A stretch of 64,000 nt of DNA, from assembly GCF_003367245.1 (NCBI RefSeq), contig NZ_QRGR01000005.1, positions 1-64,000 on the forward strand, read 5' to 3'. The stretch comes from Pontibacter diazotrophicus. GTDB lineage: Bacteria; Bacteroidota; Bacteroidia; Cytophagales; Hymenobacteraceae. The notes beneath the pieces were generated by a model that was not told the origin of the DNA, did no database searches, and was given only the letters and a program-made list of their open reading frames with translations. Shown here one piece after another: positions 44,540 through 54,478 of this stretch (positions are counted from its first letter, which is position 1; each line of letters starts with the position of its first letter). The position numbers and the translations under genes were made by a program.

Positions 44540-46102
44540 ATGCAAAGATACGATATTTTATGGGCTGATGATGAGATAGATTTACTCAAGCCGCACATTC
44601 TGTTCCTAGAGGAGCGCGGCTATAACATCACACCCGTGAACAGTGGCACTGATGCCATCGAAGTGTTTCAGGAGAGAACGTTCGACATTGTGTTTCTTGA
44701 CGAGAACATGCCCGGCATCAGTGGCCTCGAAACACTGACAGAGCTGAAGAATATCCGCCCGATGGTGCCGGTAATCATGATCACCAAAAGCGAGGAGGAG
44801 CATATAATGGAGGAGGCCATCGGCTCCCGCATCACGGATTACCTGATCAAGCCCCTCAACCCGAACCAGATCCTGCTGTCAGTAAAGAAGGTGCTCGATA
44901 ACAAGCGGCTCGTGTCGGAGAAGACAAACATGAGTTACCAGCGCGATTTCAGGCAACTGGGTATGGCCTTCGGCGAGCGCCTGAGCTCGCAGGAGTGGGC
45001 TGATATCTATAAAAAGCTAGTATACTGGGAGCTGGAGATAGACGAGACTGAGAATAAAAGCATGGCCGACGTCATCAACATGCAGAAGGATGAGGCAAAT
45101 TCCAACTTTGCCAGGTTCGTGATGGAGAACTACGAAGACTGGATAAACCAGGACTCGGACGATACTCCGCTGATGTCGCACCGCTTGTTTAAGGAGCGGG
45201 TATTCCCGATAATGAAACAGACGGATCGCCCGGTGTACTTTCTGCTAATAGACAACCTGCGCTATGACCAGTGGAAAGTGCTGGAGCCGCTTATCTCGGA
45301 TTACTTCAGCGTAGACCAGGAGGAGATGTTCTATTCCATTCTGCCGACCACTACCGCTTACGCCCGGAATGCCATTTTCTCGGGTATGCTGCCAACCGAG
45401 ATTGTAAAAAAATATCCCAACATGTGGGTGGGCGATGATGAGGAGGAAGGCAAAAACCTGCACGAATCCGATTTCCTGGATATTCAGTTTCAGCAGAACA
45501 AGGTGACGGATAAGCACAGCTACCACAAAATAACGAATGTGGCGGCGGGCCGTGATCTGCTCAGCAAGTTCAGCAACCTGGATAATAATAAGCTCAACGT
45601 TATTGTATATAATTTCGTGGACATGCTTTCGCACGCACGAACCGACAGTAACATGGTGCGCGAACTGGCCCCTGATGAGTCGGCTTACCGATCCATCACA
45701 AAATCCTGGTTCCTGCACTCGCCACTTTACGACACGCTGCGCATGATTGCCGAGAAGAAAGGCAAACTCATTATCACCACCGACCACGGTACCATCCGGG
45801 TAAAGCGCCCTTTCAAGATTATCGGAGACCGCAATACGAACACGAACCTGCGCTACAAACATGGTAAAAACCTGGGCTACACAGATAAAGATGTGTTTAC
45901 GGTGCGCAAACCCGAACGATTTTTCTTGCCTAAAGCCAATGTTTCTACTACGTTTGTGTTCGCAATCGGGGATTCCTTCTTTGCGTACCCGAATAACTAT
46001 AATTACTACGTGAACTTCTATAAAGACACTTTCCAGCATGGGGGCGTGTCGCTGGAGGAGGTCATCATACCGTTTATTACGCTTTCGCCTAAGAATGTAT
46101 AA
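44540..46102 (+). CDS. porX: PorX-type response regulator with PglZ domain
   Basis: 520 residues: a receiver domain (about 1-120) with acidic pocket D10-D11-E12, phosphoacceptor D54 in VFLDENMPG and the conserved Lys in DYLIKPLNP, a helical linker (about 130-225), and a C-terminal alkaline-phosphatase-superfamily PglZ domain with metal-site motifs VYFLLIDNLRYDQW, PTTTAYARNAIFSGM and LIITTDHGTI. This is the architecture of PorX, which with PorY and an ECF sigma factor controls type IX secretion in Bacteroidota. No other por or sigma gene is in the window. Its stop overlaps tsaE. Confidence 0.93.
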   Translation: MQRYDILWADDEIDLLKPHILFLEERGYNITPVNSGTDAIEVFQERTFDIVFLDENMPGISGLETLTELKNIRPMVPVIMITKSEEEHIMEEAIGSRITDYLIKPLNPNQILLSVKKVLDNKRLVSEKTNMSYQRDFRQLGMAFGERLSSQEWADIYKKLVYWELEIDETENKSMADVINMQKDEANSNFARFVMENYEDWINQDSDDTPLMSHRLFKERVFPIMKQTDRPVYFLLIDNLRYDQWKVLEPLISDYFSVDQEEMFYSILPTTTAYARNAIFSGMLPTEIVKKYPNMWVGDDEEEGKNLHESDFLDIQFQQNKVTDKHSYHKITNVAAGRDLLSKFSNLDNNKLNVIVYNFVDMLSHARTDSNMVRELAPDESAYRSITKSWFLHSPLYDTLRMIAEKKGKLIITTDHGTIRVKRPFKIIGDRNTNTNLRYKHGKNLGYTDKDVFTVRKPERFFLPKANVSTTFVFAIGDSFFAYPNNYNYYVNFYKDTFQHGGVSLEEVIIPFITLSPKNV

Positions 46103-46541
46103 AACAGGAGCTCATAAAGCACAAATCCGGATGTCGTCGTTGGCTGACTTGCCAGCGGCGGCTTCTGTGCTTATAGAGGCAGCCGGCCAGGAGCCGATAA
46201 TTCTCTTTGAAGGTTCGATGGGTGCAGGCAAGACAACCCTGATCAAAGAAATTTGTTCTCAGTTGGGTGTACAGGAGAACGTTAACAGCCCTACCTTTGC
46301 GCTTGTAAATGAGTATGAAGCCGCTGATGGGAACCTTATTTACCATTTTGATTTTTATAGGATAAATGAGGAGCGTGAGGCGCTGGATATAGGTGCACTC
46401 GAATATTTCGAATCAGGCAGGCTGTGCCTGATCGAGTGGCCCTCGATGATACCGAATTTGTTGCCGGAGCATTATTTGCTCGTAGAGCTGCAACCTGCTG
46501 CTGATGGCGAGGTGCGCACCATGACCATAAACCAAGTATAG
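46095..46541 (+). CDS. tsaE: tRNA threonylcarbamoyladenosine ATPase TsaE
   Basis: ATPase subunit of the complex that makes t6A37 in ANN-decoding tRNAs. I start it at ATG 46095 (MYKTGAHKAQIRMSSL, 148 residues), overlapping the porX stop by 8 bp; the longer frame from 46038 lies inside porX. Motifs: ILFEGSMGAGKTTLIKEI (Walker A), VNSPTFALVNEY, YHFDFYRINEE and LCLIEWPSMIPNLLPE. It is 1 bp from ald, so porX-tsaE-ald look cotranscribed. Confidence 0.93.
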   Translation: MYKTGAHKAQIRMSSLADLPAAASVLIEAAGQEPIILFEGSMGAGKTTLIKEICSQLGVQENVNSPTFALVNEYEAADGNLIYHFDFYRINEEREALDIGALEYFESGRLCLIEWPSMIPNLLPEHYLLVELQPAADGEVRTMTINQV

Positions 46542-46542
46542 T

Positions 46543-47769
46543 ATGACGGATAAGTTCGCCGTAGCATTAGAGAAGTTAGCAAACAATCCTGCTCTTTACC
46601 CAAAAGAGTCGATGCTGGCAATAGAAGAGAGGCGCCGCAGCTTATTTATCGGCATTCCAAAAGAGTCGTCGTTTCAGGAGAACCGGATTGGTCTTACACC
46701 CGATGCCGTAAAACAGCTTTCAGACCAGGGCCATCGCATTTGGGTGGAGACCGGGGCCGGAAGTCCTTCCAAATACTCTGACCATGAGTACTCCGAGGCA
46801 GGCGCCAAAATTGTTTACTCTACCCAGGAGGTGTACGAGGCGAATATTATCCTGAAGATAGCGCCGCCTACTTACGATGAGATTGAATACCTGCGGCCAG
46901 CCCAGACGCTCATCTCAGCCCTTCAGTTCGGTAACCTGACAGCCGATTATATAAACGCGCTGCTGGCAAAAAAAATTAACGCTATCTCTTTTGAGCTGAT
47001 CCGTGATAAATCGGAAGCCAAGCCGGTGGTGCGTGCCATGAGCGAGATTGCGGGCAGTACGGTGATGCTGGTGGCGGCAGAGTACTTGAGCAGCAGCAAC
47101 GACGGCAAAGGAGTTATCCTTGGCGGAATAACCGGTGTGCCTCCCAGCAAGGTGGTAATATTGGGTGCCGGCACCGTGGCAGAACATGCGGCACGCGCTG
47201 CGTTTGGCCTCGGCGCCGAAGTAAAGGTGTTCGACAATCATATTTATAAACTGCGCCGCCTGAAGCAGAATGTAGGTACACAACTGTTTACCTCTACCTT
47301 AGATAAAACGGTGCTTTACAACGAAATAAAGCAAGCCGATGTCGTGATTGGAGCATTGGTGGCAGAAGAGGGGCGCATTACCTGCATGGTAGAGGAGAGC
47401 ATTATTGCCCAGATGAACCCGGGGTCTGTTATCATAGACGTATGCATCGATCAGGGAGGCTGTTTTGAAACTTCAGAGTTAACCTCCCATTCTCGCCCGA
47501 TCTACCGCAAATACGATGTGATTCATTACTGTGTGCCAAACATCCCATCCAGAGTACCGCGCACGGCCTCGCAGGCGCTGAGCAATATCTTTACACCCAT
47601 CTTTACAGAATTCTCAAAGTATGGCGGCATAAACGAAGTGCTGTTTACGTATGAGCATTACCGCAGTGGTGTTTATATCTATAAAGGCAGCCTGACAAAT
47701 GGCCACATCGCCAAAAGATTCGGGATGCGCTATAAAGAACTGGGCTTAATGATCGCGGTAAGAAATTAA
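46543..47769 (+). CDS. ald: Alanine dehydrogenase
   Basis: NAD-dependent interconversion of alanine with pyruvate and ammonia. 408 residues, longer than the usual ~370 because of an N-terminal extension of about 35 residues (LANNPALYPKESMLAIEERR). Core motifs: IGIPKESSFQENRIGLTP with substrate-binding Arg and Lys, VEAGAGS-type loop as VETGAGSPSKYSD, KVVILGAGTVAEHAARAAFG for NAD, and VIIDVCIDQGGCFETS. The family also includes transhydrogenase alpha subunits, but the single-protein layout supports alanine dehydrogenase. Confidence 0.9.
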   Translation: MTDKFAVALEKLANNPALYPKESMLAIEERRRSLFIGIPKESSFQENRIGLTPDAVKQLSDQGHRIWVETGAGSPSKYSDHEYSEAGAKIVYSTQEVYEANIILKIAPPTYDEIEYLRPAQTLISALQFGNLTADYINALLAKKINAISFELIRDKSEAKPVVRAMSEIAGSTVMLVAAEYLSSSNDGKGVILGGITGVPPSKVVILGAGTVAEHAARAAFGLGAEVKVFDNHIYKLRRLKQNVGTQLFTSTLDKTVLYNEIKQADVVIGALVAEEGRITCMVEESIIAQMNPGSVIIDVCIDQGGCFETSELTSHSRPIYRKYDVIHYCVPNIPSRVPRTASQALSNIFTPIFTEFSKYGGINEVLFTYEHYRSGVYIYKGSLTNGHIAKRFGMRYKELGLMIAVRN

Positions 47770-47784
47770 AAAACACGAGGCTCA

Positions 47785-47846
47785 ATAGTGAGTTGGCCCT
47801 CCTAAACACCTGCCTTAGCAGGTGTTTAGGAGGGCCAACTCACTAT
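47785..47846 (+). terminator. Very long hairpin after ald (29-bp arms)
   Basis: Perfect arms 47785-47813 and 47818-47846 around the 4-nt loop CTTA. It lies 16 bp after the ald stop with no T run beyond it. Position supports a terminator or an mRNA 3' end, but its length and perfection are unusual. Confidence 0.7.
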
Positions 47847-48417
47847 ATGCTTTTACGCTTGTAGCTCAGCACCCACAGTCAGAGCAATCCTTTTTGAGGA
47901 AGCAAAATTCAAATTCAGGGCAGCACCTTTACGCTAACGCCTTTCACATACACAACATGCTCTACCCTATACTTTGAGGGCACTCCGCTAACTGGTTTTC
48001 TGGCAGTTTAGGTACAGGATGTTTTTAATGACAAGTAACAAAACCAAAACAAAGGGAGTAATAAGTGAAGGTTCATCATCAGGTGGGGAGTAATGCCGTA
48101 AAAGGAGGGAAAACTAAAACAAGTTACTATACCAGCCAGCAAGAGATGAATTTAATATCTCCTGTTGCTGTTGTCGCTGCCTGTAACCTGTAGAATGAGA
48201 ACAACGGAATGTAATTATGGATGTAAAAATCAGATACTTGACACTTAATAAATCGTCAATACATAACCTAGGTTGTCTTGAGAACAGCTTAAGAGTTTTT
48301 AAATAAATATTGCCGCTTTTATCCTAAACAACACTTGGAGCAAACTCCTATATATCTTTTTTAGAAGAATTGCGTCTAAATGTTTTGATTTATTCGCCCT
48401 TATATTGTTAAATTATA
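47847..48417. other. 571-bp region without genes upstream of the polysaccharide locus
   Basis: No ORF, tRNA or repeat recognised. It is A+T-rich toward the 3' end, contains a small hairpin GAGAT-n9-ATCTC near 48146-48164, and likely holds the promoter and long leader of the export gene at 48418. I could not pick a convincing TAnnTTTG box. Confidence 0.4.
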
Positions 48418-49209
48418 ATGAGAATTAGTATTTATTGCATTTTACTCGTGCTTATGTCTTCGTCCTGTACGTTATTAAGGACAAGAAACATCGTCTACTT
48501 TAGCGACTTGCCAAAAGACAAACCTATCATTACAGAACAAATAAGTCAGGATAAAGGACCGGTAATAAAACCTGAGGATCTGCTGAGCATTTCTGTGGTT
48601 ACCCTTAACCCTGAGTCTAATATGTTGTTTAATACGGGTGTTCTGCTGCCAGTTGGTGGTAGCACAGGAATGAGGCAACAGCAGCAGGGAGGTAATAACG
48701 ACGCTACCCAAGGCTATCTGGTAGATGACCAGGGGTATATAGAATTCCCGGTTCTGGGCAGGGTAAAGGTAGCTGGTTTAACCCGGGAGGAGGCCAATAA
48801 TAAATTAACCGCTGATCTTCAGGAATATTTGCAGGAGCCAATCGTTAAAGTAAGGTACCTGAATTTCAGGGTAACGGTGATAGGGGAAGTAAGCAACCCT
48901 TCTGTGGTAACAGCAATGGACGATAACATGAATATAATAGAAGCGCTGGGCATGGCAGGAGACTTAACGCTCTATGGCAAGAGGGAGGATGTGCTTGTTA
49001 TTCGGGAAGAGAACGGCACCAGAACAATGGCAAGGCTAAACCTAAATGATAGCAACGTTTTTAAATCCCCTTACTTCAACTTACATCAGAACGATGTAAT
49101 TTATGTAGAGCCCGATAAGGCCAAAGTGGCCGGAACAGGCTTTGTACGGCGTAACTGGGGGTTTGCAGTCGGAATTGTGTCCACTGCACTGTTCCTTTTT
49201 GTTCGATAG
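48418..49209 (+). CDS. Polysaccharide export lipoprotein (Wza-like)
   Basis: Outer-membrane export channel component, 263 residues. Lipoprotein signal MRISIYCILLVLMSSSC (Cys at residue 17), a Poly_export domain (GPVIKPEDLLSISVVTLNPE, GYLVDDQGYIEFPVLGRVKV), an SLBB domain (FRVTVIGEVSNPSVVTAMDD, NIIEALGMAGDLTLYGKRED) and a C-terminal hydrophobic helix (FAVGIVSTALFLFV) that in this phylum is typical. An insert between strands is Gln/Asn-rich (MRQQQQGGNNDA). It heads the exopolysaccharide locus. Confidence 0.92.
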   Translation: MRISIYCILLVLMSSSCTLLRTRNIVYFSDLPKDKPIITEQISQDKGPVIKPEDLLSISVVTLNPESNMLFNTGVLLPVGGSTGMRQQQQGGNNDATQGYLVDDQGYIEFPVLGRVKVAGLTREEANNKLTADLQEYLQEPIVKVRYLNFRVTVIGEVSNPSVVTAMDDNMNIIEALGMAGDLTLYGKREDVLVIREENGTRTMARLNLNDSNVFKSPYFNLHQNDVIYVEPDKAKVAGTGFVRRNWGFAVGIVSTALFLFVR

Positions 49210-49262
49210 GGTGCTTTTCAATACTTGTTTACCAAAACTTAATTTAAAAAGGACGAATAAGA

Positions 49263-51602
49263 ATGTCTGAAACCGAATTAGAATTCTCAGAAAACGAATC
49301 TGAACCAGTCAATATTAAAAATCTTATATCTAAATACCTGCGCTACTGGTATTTATTTGTGCTGAGTATTATCCTGTTTCTAGGGGCGGCTTACCTGTAC
49401 GTTCGTTACACTACTCCCCTCTATAGTATCAGCAGTACCTTATTGGTGAAAGATGACAAGCAGGGGCCTACTATGGCTCTGAATGATATGGGTATGTTTG
49501 AGACAACGCAGGGCATCGAAGATGAAATTATCATCTTAAAGTCAAAGAGCCTGATGGAAAGAGCGCTGTCTGAAATGTCTTTGAACGCCACTTATTATGT
49601 AGAGGGGAGGGTGAAAACCATTGAGGTATATGGAGAGGAACTTCCGCTTAAGCTAATAACCAGCAAGTTAGACTCTTCGGCTTTTGGGAGATCGCTTACC
49701 ATTCATATCAAAGATAATACTACGTTTGAACTCGAAGATAATCATGGCAGCGGGACATATAAGTTTGGGCAGGAAATTGAAAGGCCGTACGGAACTTTTA
49801 CCGTTACTGCCCCCCCCAGAGATTCCCGGAGCGAAAGAACTGTTATAGTTATGCTTCATGATATCCGTAAGCTGGCCAGCCAGTACAACAACAGGCTTAT
49901 TGTAAAACCTTATGATAACAGCGGACGTGTGCTGGAGTTAAGCTTGGTTGATCCTGTGCCAGAAAAAGGTATAGATATCATCAACAAAGTAACGGAAGTA
50001 TACGGCAAAGAAATCATTGATGACAAGAGGGTATTAGCTTCCAACACAATAGATTTTATAGATGATAGACTGTTGTATCTCACAGATGAGCTATCTGATG
50101 TTGAGAAGGATGTAGAAAGTTATAAGCGGCAAAATGCAGTGACAGATGTTGCTGCCGCTGGTGGTTTATATGTTGCTAACCAGGATGAATATAGCAAGCA
50201 GCTGGCTGACCTGGCCATTCAGATTGATGTGTTAGAGTCGATAGAAAGTTATTTGAACAATGAGGAGAATCAGTATGAACTAGTACCTAGCTCCCTTAAT
50301 ATAAATGATCCTACGCTTAATAGTCTGATAGGAAATTTCAATCAATTGCAACTTGAGCGCCAGCGTATTCTGCGTACCACAAGGCCTAATAACCCTATTG
50401 TAGCAAGTGTAGACGAGCAGTTAGAGAACCTGAAAGGCAACATACAGGAAAACATACAGAATATAAGGCAAGGCCTTTCTATTACCAGAGAGAGTCTACA
50501 GACAAGGGCGTCTGCATCCAGATCCGGGATTCAGCAGGTGCCAACTATGGAACGGGAACTGCTGGAGATTAACCGGGATCAGGCCATCAAGACAAACGTT
50601 TACTTATACCTCCTGCACAAGCGGGAAGAGGCCGCCATATCGCTTGCTGCCACAGTGTCTAACTCCAGGGTTATCGATCCGGCTACTGCATCGGGGCCGG
50701 TGCACCCTCAAACGCAAATGGTGTACCTGATAGCTTTGCTGGCAGGTATTGCTGTGCCATTTGCAGGCATCACGGTTAAGAACATGTTGAATGATACTGT
50801 AGAGCAGACACGCGATGTAGAGCAGGCAACCGCTACTCCTGTGCTGGGAGAGCTTAACAACAGCGGCACCAACGAAACGCTTGTAGTAACACAGGACAGC
50901 AGAAGCCCGATAGCGGAGCAGTTCAGGCTAATACGCTCTAACCTGCAGTTCGCCACTGCCGGAAAAGAAAACAAGGTGATTTTGGTTACTTCCAGTATGA
51001 GCGGCGAGGGTAAAACTTTCTTCAGTGTGAACTTGGCCTCCAGCCTGGTACTTACGGGCAAAAGGGTAGTTGTGGTGGGCTTCGACCTTAGAAGGCCTGC
51101 CCTGACAGAGAGGCTGGGGTTGCCCAATAATCTGGGTATAACAAACTATCTAATCTCTGACACAATGCCTGTAGAAGAAATTCTGCAGCCAATGCCAGAT
51201 TTGCCGGGGCTGTCTATTGTTGGGGTAGGGCCGGTTCCGCCTAACCCTGGAGAATTTATCATGCTGCCGGAAGTAGGGGAGTTGATAAATGACTTGAAGG
51301 CGAGGTTTGATTACGTTATTATAGATACAGCACCAGTTGGGCAGGTTGCCGATGCTTTAGCATTAACCCCTTATACCGACTCGTGCATTTATATGGTGCG
51401 CTACAACTATACCAGTAAATCGCAGCTGGCCATTGTGGATGACCTTTACAAAAGCAAAAAAGTGAAGCACCCTATGATTGTACTGAACGACGCTAAAAAG
51501 GAAAACGGCAGTTACGGCTACGGTTATGGCTACGGCTACGGCTACATGGAGGAGAAAAAGCCAAGCTGGCGGAAGAAAATGGCTAAAATGTCTTTATGGT
51601 AA
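49263..51602 (+). CDS. Wzc-like polysaccharide co-polymerase and tyrosine kinase
   Basis: Inner-membrane BY-kinase that sets chain length and drives export, 779 residues. Order: Wzz domain with helix YWYLFVLSIILFLGAAYLYV (about 29-48), a long periplasmic coiled coil, GNVR-type motif VPTMERELLEINRDQ, second helix MVYLIALLAGIAVPFAGI (about 493), and a cytoplasmic kinase with Walker A SSMSGEGKTFFSVNLA, Walker A' VVVVGFDLRRPAL and Walker B YVIIDTAPVG. The C-terminal tail is a Gly-Tyr repeat (GYGYGYGYGYGY) that would be the autophosphorylation cluster. An 8-C run lies in the coding region at 49810-49817. Confidence 0.94.
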   Translation: MSETELEFSENESEPVNIKNLISKYLRYWYLFVLSIILFLGAAYLYVRYTTPLYSISSTLLVKDDKQGPTMALNDMGMFETTQGIEDEIIILKSKSLMERALSEMSLNATYYVEGRVKTIEVYGEELPLKLITSKLDSSAFGRSLTIHIKDNTTFELEDNHGSGTYKFGQEIERPYGTFTVTAPPRDSRSERTVIVMLHDIRKLASQYNNRLIVKPYDNSGRVLELSLVDPVPEKGIDIINKVTEVYGKEIIDDKRVLASNTIDFIDDRLLYLTDELSDVEKDVESYKRQNAVTDVAAAGGLYVANQDEYSKQLADLAIQIDVLESIESYLNNEENQYELVPSSLNINDPTLNSLIGNFNQLQLERQRILRTTRPNNPIVASVDEQLENLKGNIQENIQNIRQGLSITRESLQTRASASRSGIQQVPTMERELLEINRDQAIKTNVYLYLLHKREEAAISLAATVSNSRVIDPATASGPVHPQTQMVYLIALLAGIAVPFAGITVKNMLNDTVEQTRDVEQATATPVLGELNNSGTNETLVVTQDSRSPIAEQFRLIRSNLQFATAGKENKVILVTSSMSGEGKTFFSVNLASSLVLTGKRVVVVGFDLRRPALTERLGLPNNLGITNYLISDTMPVEEILQPMPDLPGLSIVGVGPVPPNPGEFIMLPEVGELINDLKARFDYVIIDTAPVGQVADALALTPYTDSCIYMVRYNYTSKSQLAIVDDLYKSKKVKHPMIVLNDAKKENGSYGYGYGYGYGYMEEKKPSWRKKMAKMSLW

Positions 51603-51693
51603 AAATGTATGATAATAATTGACAACAGTTCGTACTTTAGGGCTGATTAAAGGAGAACATACAAGTTTATCATATTTATAAATTAAAATTAAA

Positions 51694-53001
51694 ATGTCGC
51701 TAGGCAGAACCGAAACAGAAGAAACAATTATTGCGGTAATCGGGCTGGGGTACGTTGGCTTACCACTTGCTGTTGAATTTGCAAAGAAATACAAAACATT
51801 TGGCTTCGATATAAATGCACAGAGAGTTGCAGAGCTAACAGAAGGGAAGGATCAGACACTGGAGGTTTCGGAGGAAGAACTTAAGAAAGTTATAGTGAGC
51901 GATAGCACCGCTGGCAAGGGATTAATCTGCACAGACCAGCTAGGTAACATCGAAGCTGCCAACTTTTTTATCATCACAGTGCCTACTCCGGTAGATAAAC
52001 ATAATCGCCCGGACCTCACACCATTGTATAAAGCCAGTGAAACAGTTGGAAAAGTATTGAAGCGCGGCGATATCGTAGTATATGAGTCTACGGTGTACCC
52101 TGGCGTTACGGAAGAGGAGTGTGTGCCTGTGCTGGAAAAAGTATCCGGCTTAGAGTTTAATGTTGATTTTTTTGCTGGTTACTCACCAGAACGAATCAAC
52201 CCCGGAGACAAAGAGCACACAGTTGCCAAAATTCTTAAAATTACGTCGGGGTCTACACCTGAAGCGGCAGAAAAAGTAGACAAGCTTTACAACTCTGTGA
52301 TTTTAGCGGGTACGCACAAAGCTACATCAATAAAAGTAGCAGAAGCTGCCAAAGTAATCGAGAATGCGCAGCGTGATATCAACATTGCTTTCGTAAACGA
52401 ATTGGCTAAGATTTTTAACCGCCTGGGAATTGACACAGACGAGGTACTTCAAGCTGCCGGAACAAAATGGAATTTCCTGAATTTTAAGCCGGGCCTTGTT
52501 GGGGGGCATTGTATTGGTGTAGACCCGTATTACCTGGCTCAAAAAGCACAGGAGGTCGGTTATCATCCGGAGATTATCCTGGCAGGGCGCCGTCTTAACG
52601 ACGGTATGGGCGAGTACGTGGCACACGAGGTCATTAAGCTGATGGTAAAAAAGGATATTCCTGTAAAAGGAGCCAATATTCTGGTGCTGGGTATCACTTT
52701 TAAAGAGAACTGCCCTGATGTGCGGAACACCAAAGTTGTGGATATTTTACGCACACTCAAAGAATACCAGACGAATATCACCATTTATGATCCCTGGGCT
52801 GAGCCTGATGAGGTAAAGCATGAATATGGTTGGGAATCAGTGAGAGAACTTGGTAATATATCAGACTGCGATGCCATTGTATTGGCGGTATCACATAACG
52901 AATTCAAACACCTCGACTTACAGAAGCTTTGCAAAGCCAATGCTGTTATTTACGATGTAAAAGGAGCCTTGCCAAAAGCCATGGCTGACGCAAGACTATA
53001 A
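51694..53001 (+). CDS. UDP-GlcNAc-type nucleotide sugar dehydrogenase (TviB/WbpO-like)
   Basis: Oxidises C6 of a UDP-N-acetylhexosamine to the uronic acid. 435 residues: [18 protein letters not shown] (Rossmann), [52 protein letters not shown], and the catalytic cysteine in [19 protein letters not shown], then [17 protein letters not shown]. Sequence style is that of TviB/WbpO rather than UDP-glucose dehydrogenase. With the epimerase downstream it would supply an N-acetylgalactosaminuronic acid-type precursor. Confidence 0.88.
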   Translation: MSLGRTETEETIIAVIGLGYVGLPLAVEFAKKYKTFGFDINAQRVAELTEGKDQTLEVSEEELKKVIVSDSTAGKGLICTDQLGNIEAANFFIITVPTPVDKHNRPDLTPLYKASETVGKVLKRGDIVVYESTVYPGVTEEECVPVLEKVSGLEFNVDFFAGYSPERINPGDKEHTVAKILKITSGSTPEAAEKVDKLYNSVILAGTHKATSIKVAEAAKVIENAQRDINIAFVNELAKIFNRLGIDTDEVLQAAGTKWNFLNFKPGLVGGHCIGVDPYYLAQKAQEVGYHPEIILAGRRLNDGMGEYVAHEVIKLMVKKDIPVKGANILVLGITFKENCPDVRNTKVVDILRTLKEYQTNITIYDPWAEPDEVKHEYGWESVRELGNISDCDAIVLAVSHNEFKHLDLQKLCKANAVIYDVKGALPKAMADARL

Positions 53002-53010
53002 TTTGGTTTA

Positions 53011-53076
53011 GGAGGCTTAAAAAGTTTAGAGGGTTTAGATTAGCTATACTATACTCTCCAAACTTTTTAAGCCTCC
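53011..53076. terminator. Hairpin between dehydrogenase and epimerase genes
   Basis: Arms 53011-53027 and 53060-53076 (GGAGGCTTAAAAAGTTT and complement) are perfect, with a 32-nt loop that can pair further (AGAGG/CTCT). No clean T run follows. It may attenuate rather than end transcription, since the next gene is in the same operon. Confidence 0.6.
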
Positions 53077-53117
53077 TGAGCAATCAGAAAGTGTAAGTAA
53101 ACTAACAAACTTAGAAA

Positions 53118-54098
53118 GTGTACGAAACAAAACACCACTCAGAAGACTTAAGCAAGTTTTCCTTTCTTGTAACAGGTGGCGCCGGTTTTATCGGTTCTAA
53201 CCTAGTAGAATACCTGCTGAAATATGGCGCAAATAAAGTACGGGTGCTCGATAATCTAGCTACCGGGTCACAGTCAAACATACAAGCCTTTAAAGACAAT
53301 CCTGCTTTTGAATTTATGGAGGGGGATATCCGGGATCTGGAGATTTGCCGGCAAGCCTTAGAGGGAGTAGATTATGTTTCGCATCAGGCGGCTCTTGGTT
53401 CTGTGCCCCGTTCCATCAACGACCCTGTCACCACCAATGAGGTGAACATCAATGGCTTTTTAAACATGCTGGTTGCTGCCCGGGATGCTGGCGTGAAGCG
53501 TATGGTGTATGCCGCCAGCTCCAGCACGTATGGTGACCATCCCGGCTTGCCAAAAGTAGAGGAGGAGATCGGTAATCCCTTATCACCTTACGCGGTTACA
53601 AAATATGTGAATGAGTTGTATGGCAGCGTCTTTTCCAAGACGTATGACTTTCATACCATAGGGCTCCGTTATTTCAATGTTTTCGGGCCAAAGCAAAACC
53701 CGCAGGGACCTTATGCTGCCGTTATTCCACTGTTTATTGAAGCGGCCCTTCGTAAAGAAGCTCCTTATATAAATGGTGACGGGGAAACCAGCCGTGACTT
53801 TACATTTGTAGAGAATGCCGTGCAGGCAAATGTAAAAGCCATGCTTGTGCCCGAAGTAAAGGAGCATGAAGTCATCAATATTGCTTTCGGTGAACGTACT
53901 ACTTTAAACCAGCTCTGGGAGAAGATCAGTAACATTGCAGATGTGAACGTAGCACCCCAATACCGGGAAGAACGAAAGGGAGACGTAAAGCATAGCCTGG
54001 CAGACATTTCTAAAGCAAAGGAACTGATTGGGTATAACCCGGAGTATTCTGCCTTGCAAGGCCTGCAGATTGCGGTGGACTGGTACGCTGCAAGATAA
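53118..54098 (+). CDS. UDP-N-acetylglucosamine 4-epimerase (TviC/WbpP-like SDR)
   Basis: Extended short-chain dehydrogenase, 326 residues, GTG start. [18 protein letters not shown] (NAD site) near residue 18, [15 protein letters not shown], the catalytic Ser-Tyr-Lys set in [13 protein letters not shown] and [12 protein letters not shown], and [18 protein letters not shown]. This matches the WbpP/TviC group that interconverts UDP-GlcNAc and UDP-GalNAc or their uronic acids. It pairs with the dehydrogenase upstream, as in Vi and O6 antigen loci. Confidence 0.88.
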   Translation: MYETKHHSEDLSKFSFLVTGGAGFIGSNLVEYLLKYGANKVRVLDNLATGSQSNIQAFKDNPAFEFMEGDIRDLEICRQALEGVDYVSHQAALGSVPRSINDPVTTNEVNINGFLNMLVAARDAGVKRMVYAASSSTYGDHPGLPKVEEEIGNPLSPYAVTKYVNELYGSVFSKTYDFHTIGLRYFNVFGPKQNPQGPYAAVIPLFIEAALRKEAPYINGDGETSRDFTFVENAVQANVKAMLVPEVKEHEVINIAFGERTTLNQLWEKISNIADVNVAPQYREERKGDVKHSLADISKAKELIGYNPEYSALQGLQIAVDWYAAR

Positions 54099-54478
54099 AT
54101 AAGTAGATAGATAGGTAATACCCGCTACAGGTAACTAGCTAAAATCTACAGTCCCAGTATTCTTCTGCGCACGTTTATTCTCAAGTGCGTAATCGTATTT
54201 TTCCTGTGCTTGTAGCGCGTTTTCTCAACGCGGAGTGAGCGCAGTCTTCACTCATTCCATTTCGCTGTACCTGCGCCTGCACCATGGTGTATTATCGCGC
54301 AGCCTAACCGGAACTATTCTTCTTTTAAAGTGCAGCGTTATGGACGGAGGCTTTTACGAGCGCCTCCGTCCATAACGCTGCTTAAGTTTTACAACATTTC
54401 AGGCTGAGAAACAGTATTCTTTGCTAGACGGCTTGTCTGTTTGGCAGTCTTCTGACACATATATGAATTTAATATTTT
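54099..54478. other. Intergenic region with a strong hairpin
   Basis: 380 bp without an ORF. It holds the hairpin at 54332-54381 and otherwise unremarkable A+T-rich sequence. The next gene's promoter is likely in the last 80 bp. Confidence 0.4.
54332..54381 (+). terminator. Hairpin after the epimerase gene (20-bp arms)
   Basis: Perfect arms 54332-54351 and 54362-54381 (GCAGCGTTATGGACGGAGGC and complement), 10-nt loop, followed by TTAAGTTTT. It lies 230 bp after the stop, probably ending the upstream operon. Confidence 0.7.

Noticed and set aside
45245-46039. A 264-codon frame on the minus strand
   Set aside because: It is antisense to the PglZ domain of porX and has no signature; it is a shadow of GC-rich third positions.
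48225-48290. Sigma-70-like promoter with TTGACA near 48238
   Set aside because: Bacteroidota promoters use TTTG/TAnnTTTG; there is no matching -10, so the hexamer is probably chance.
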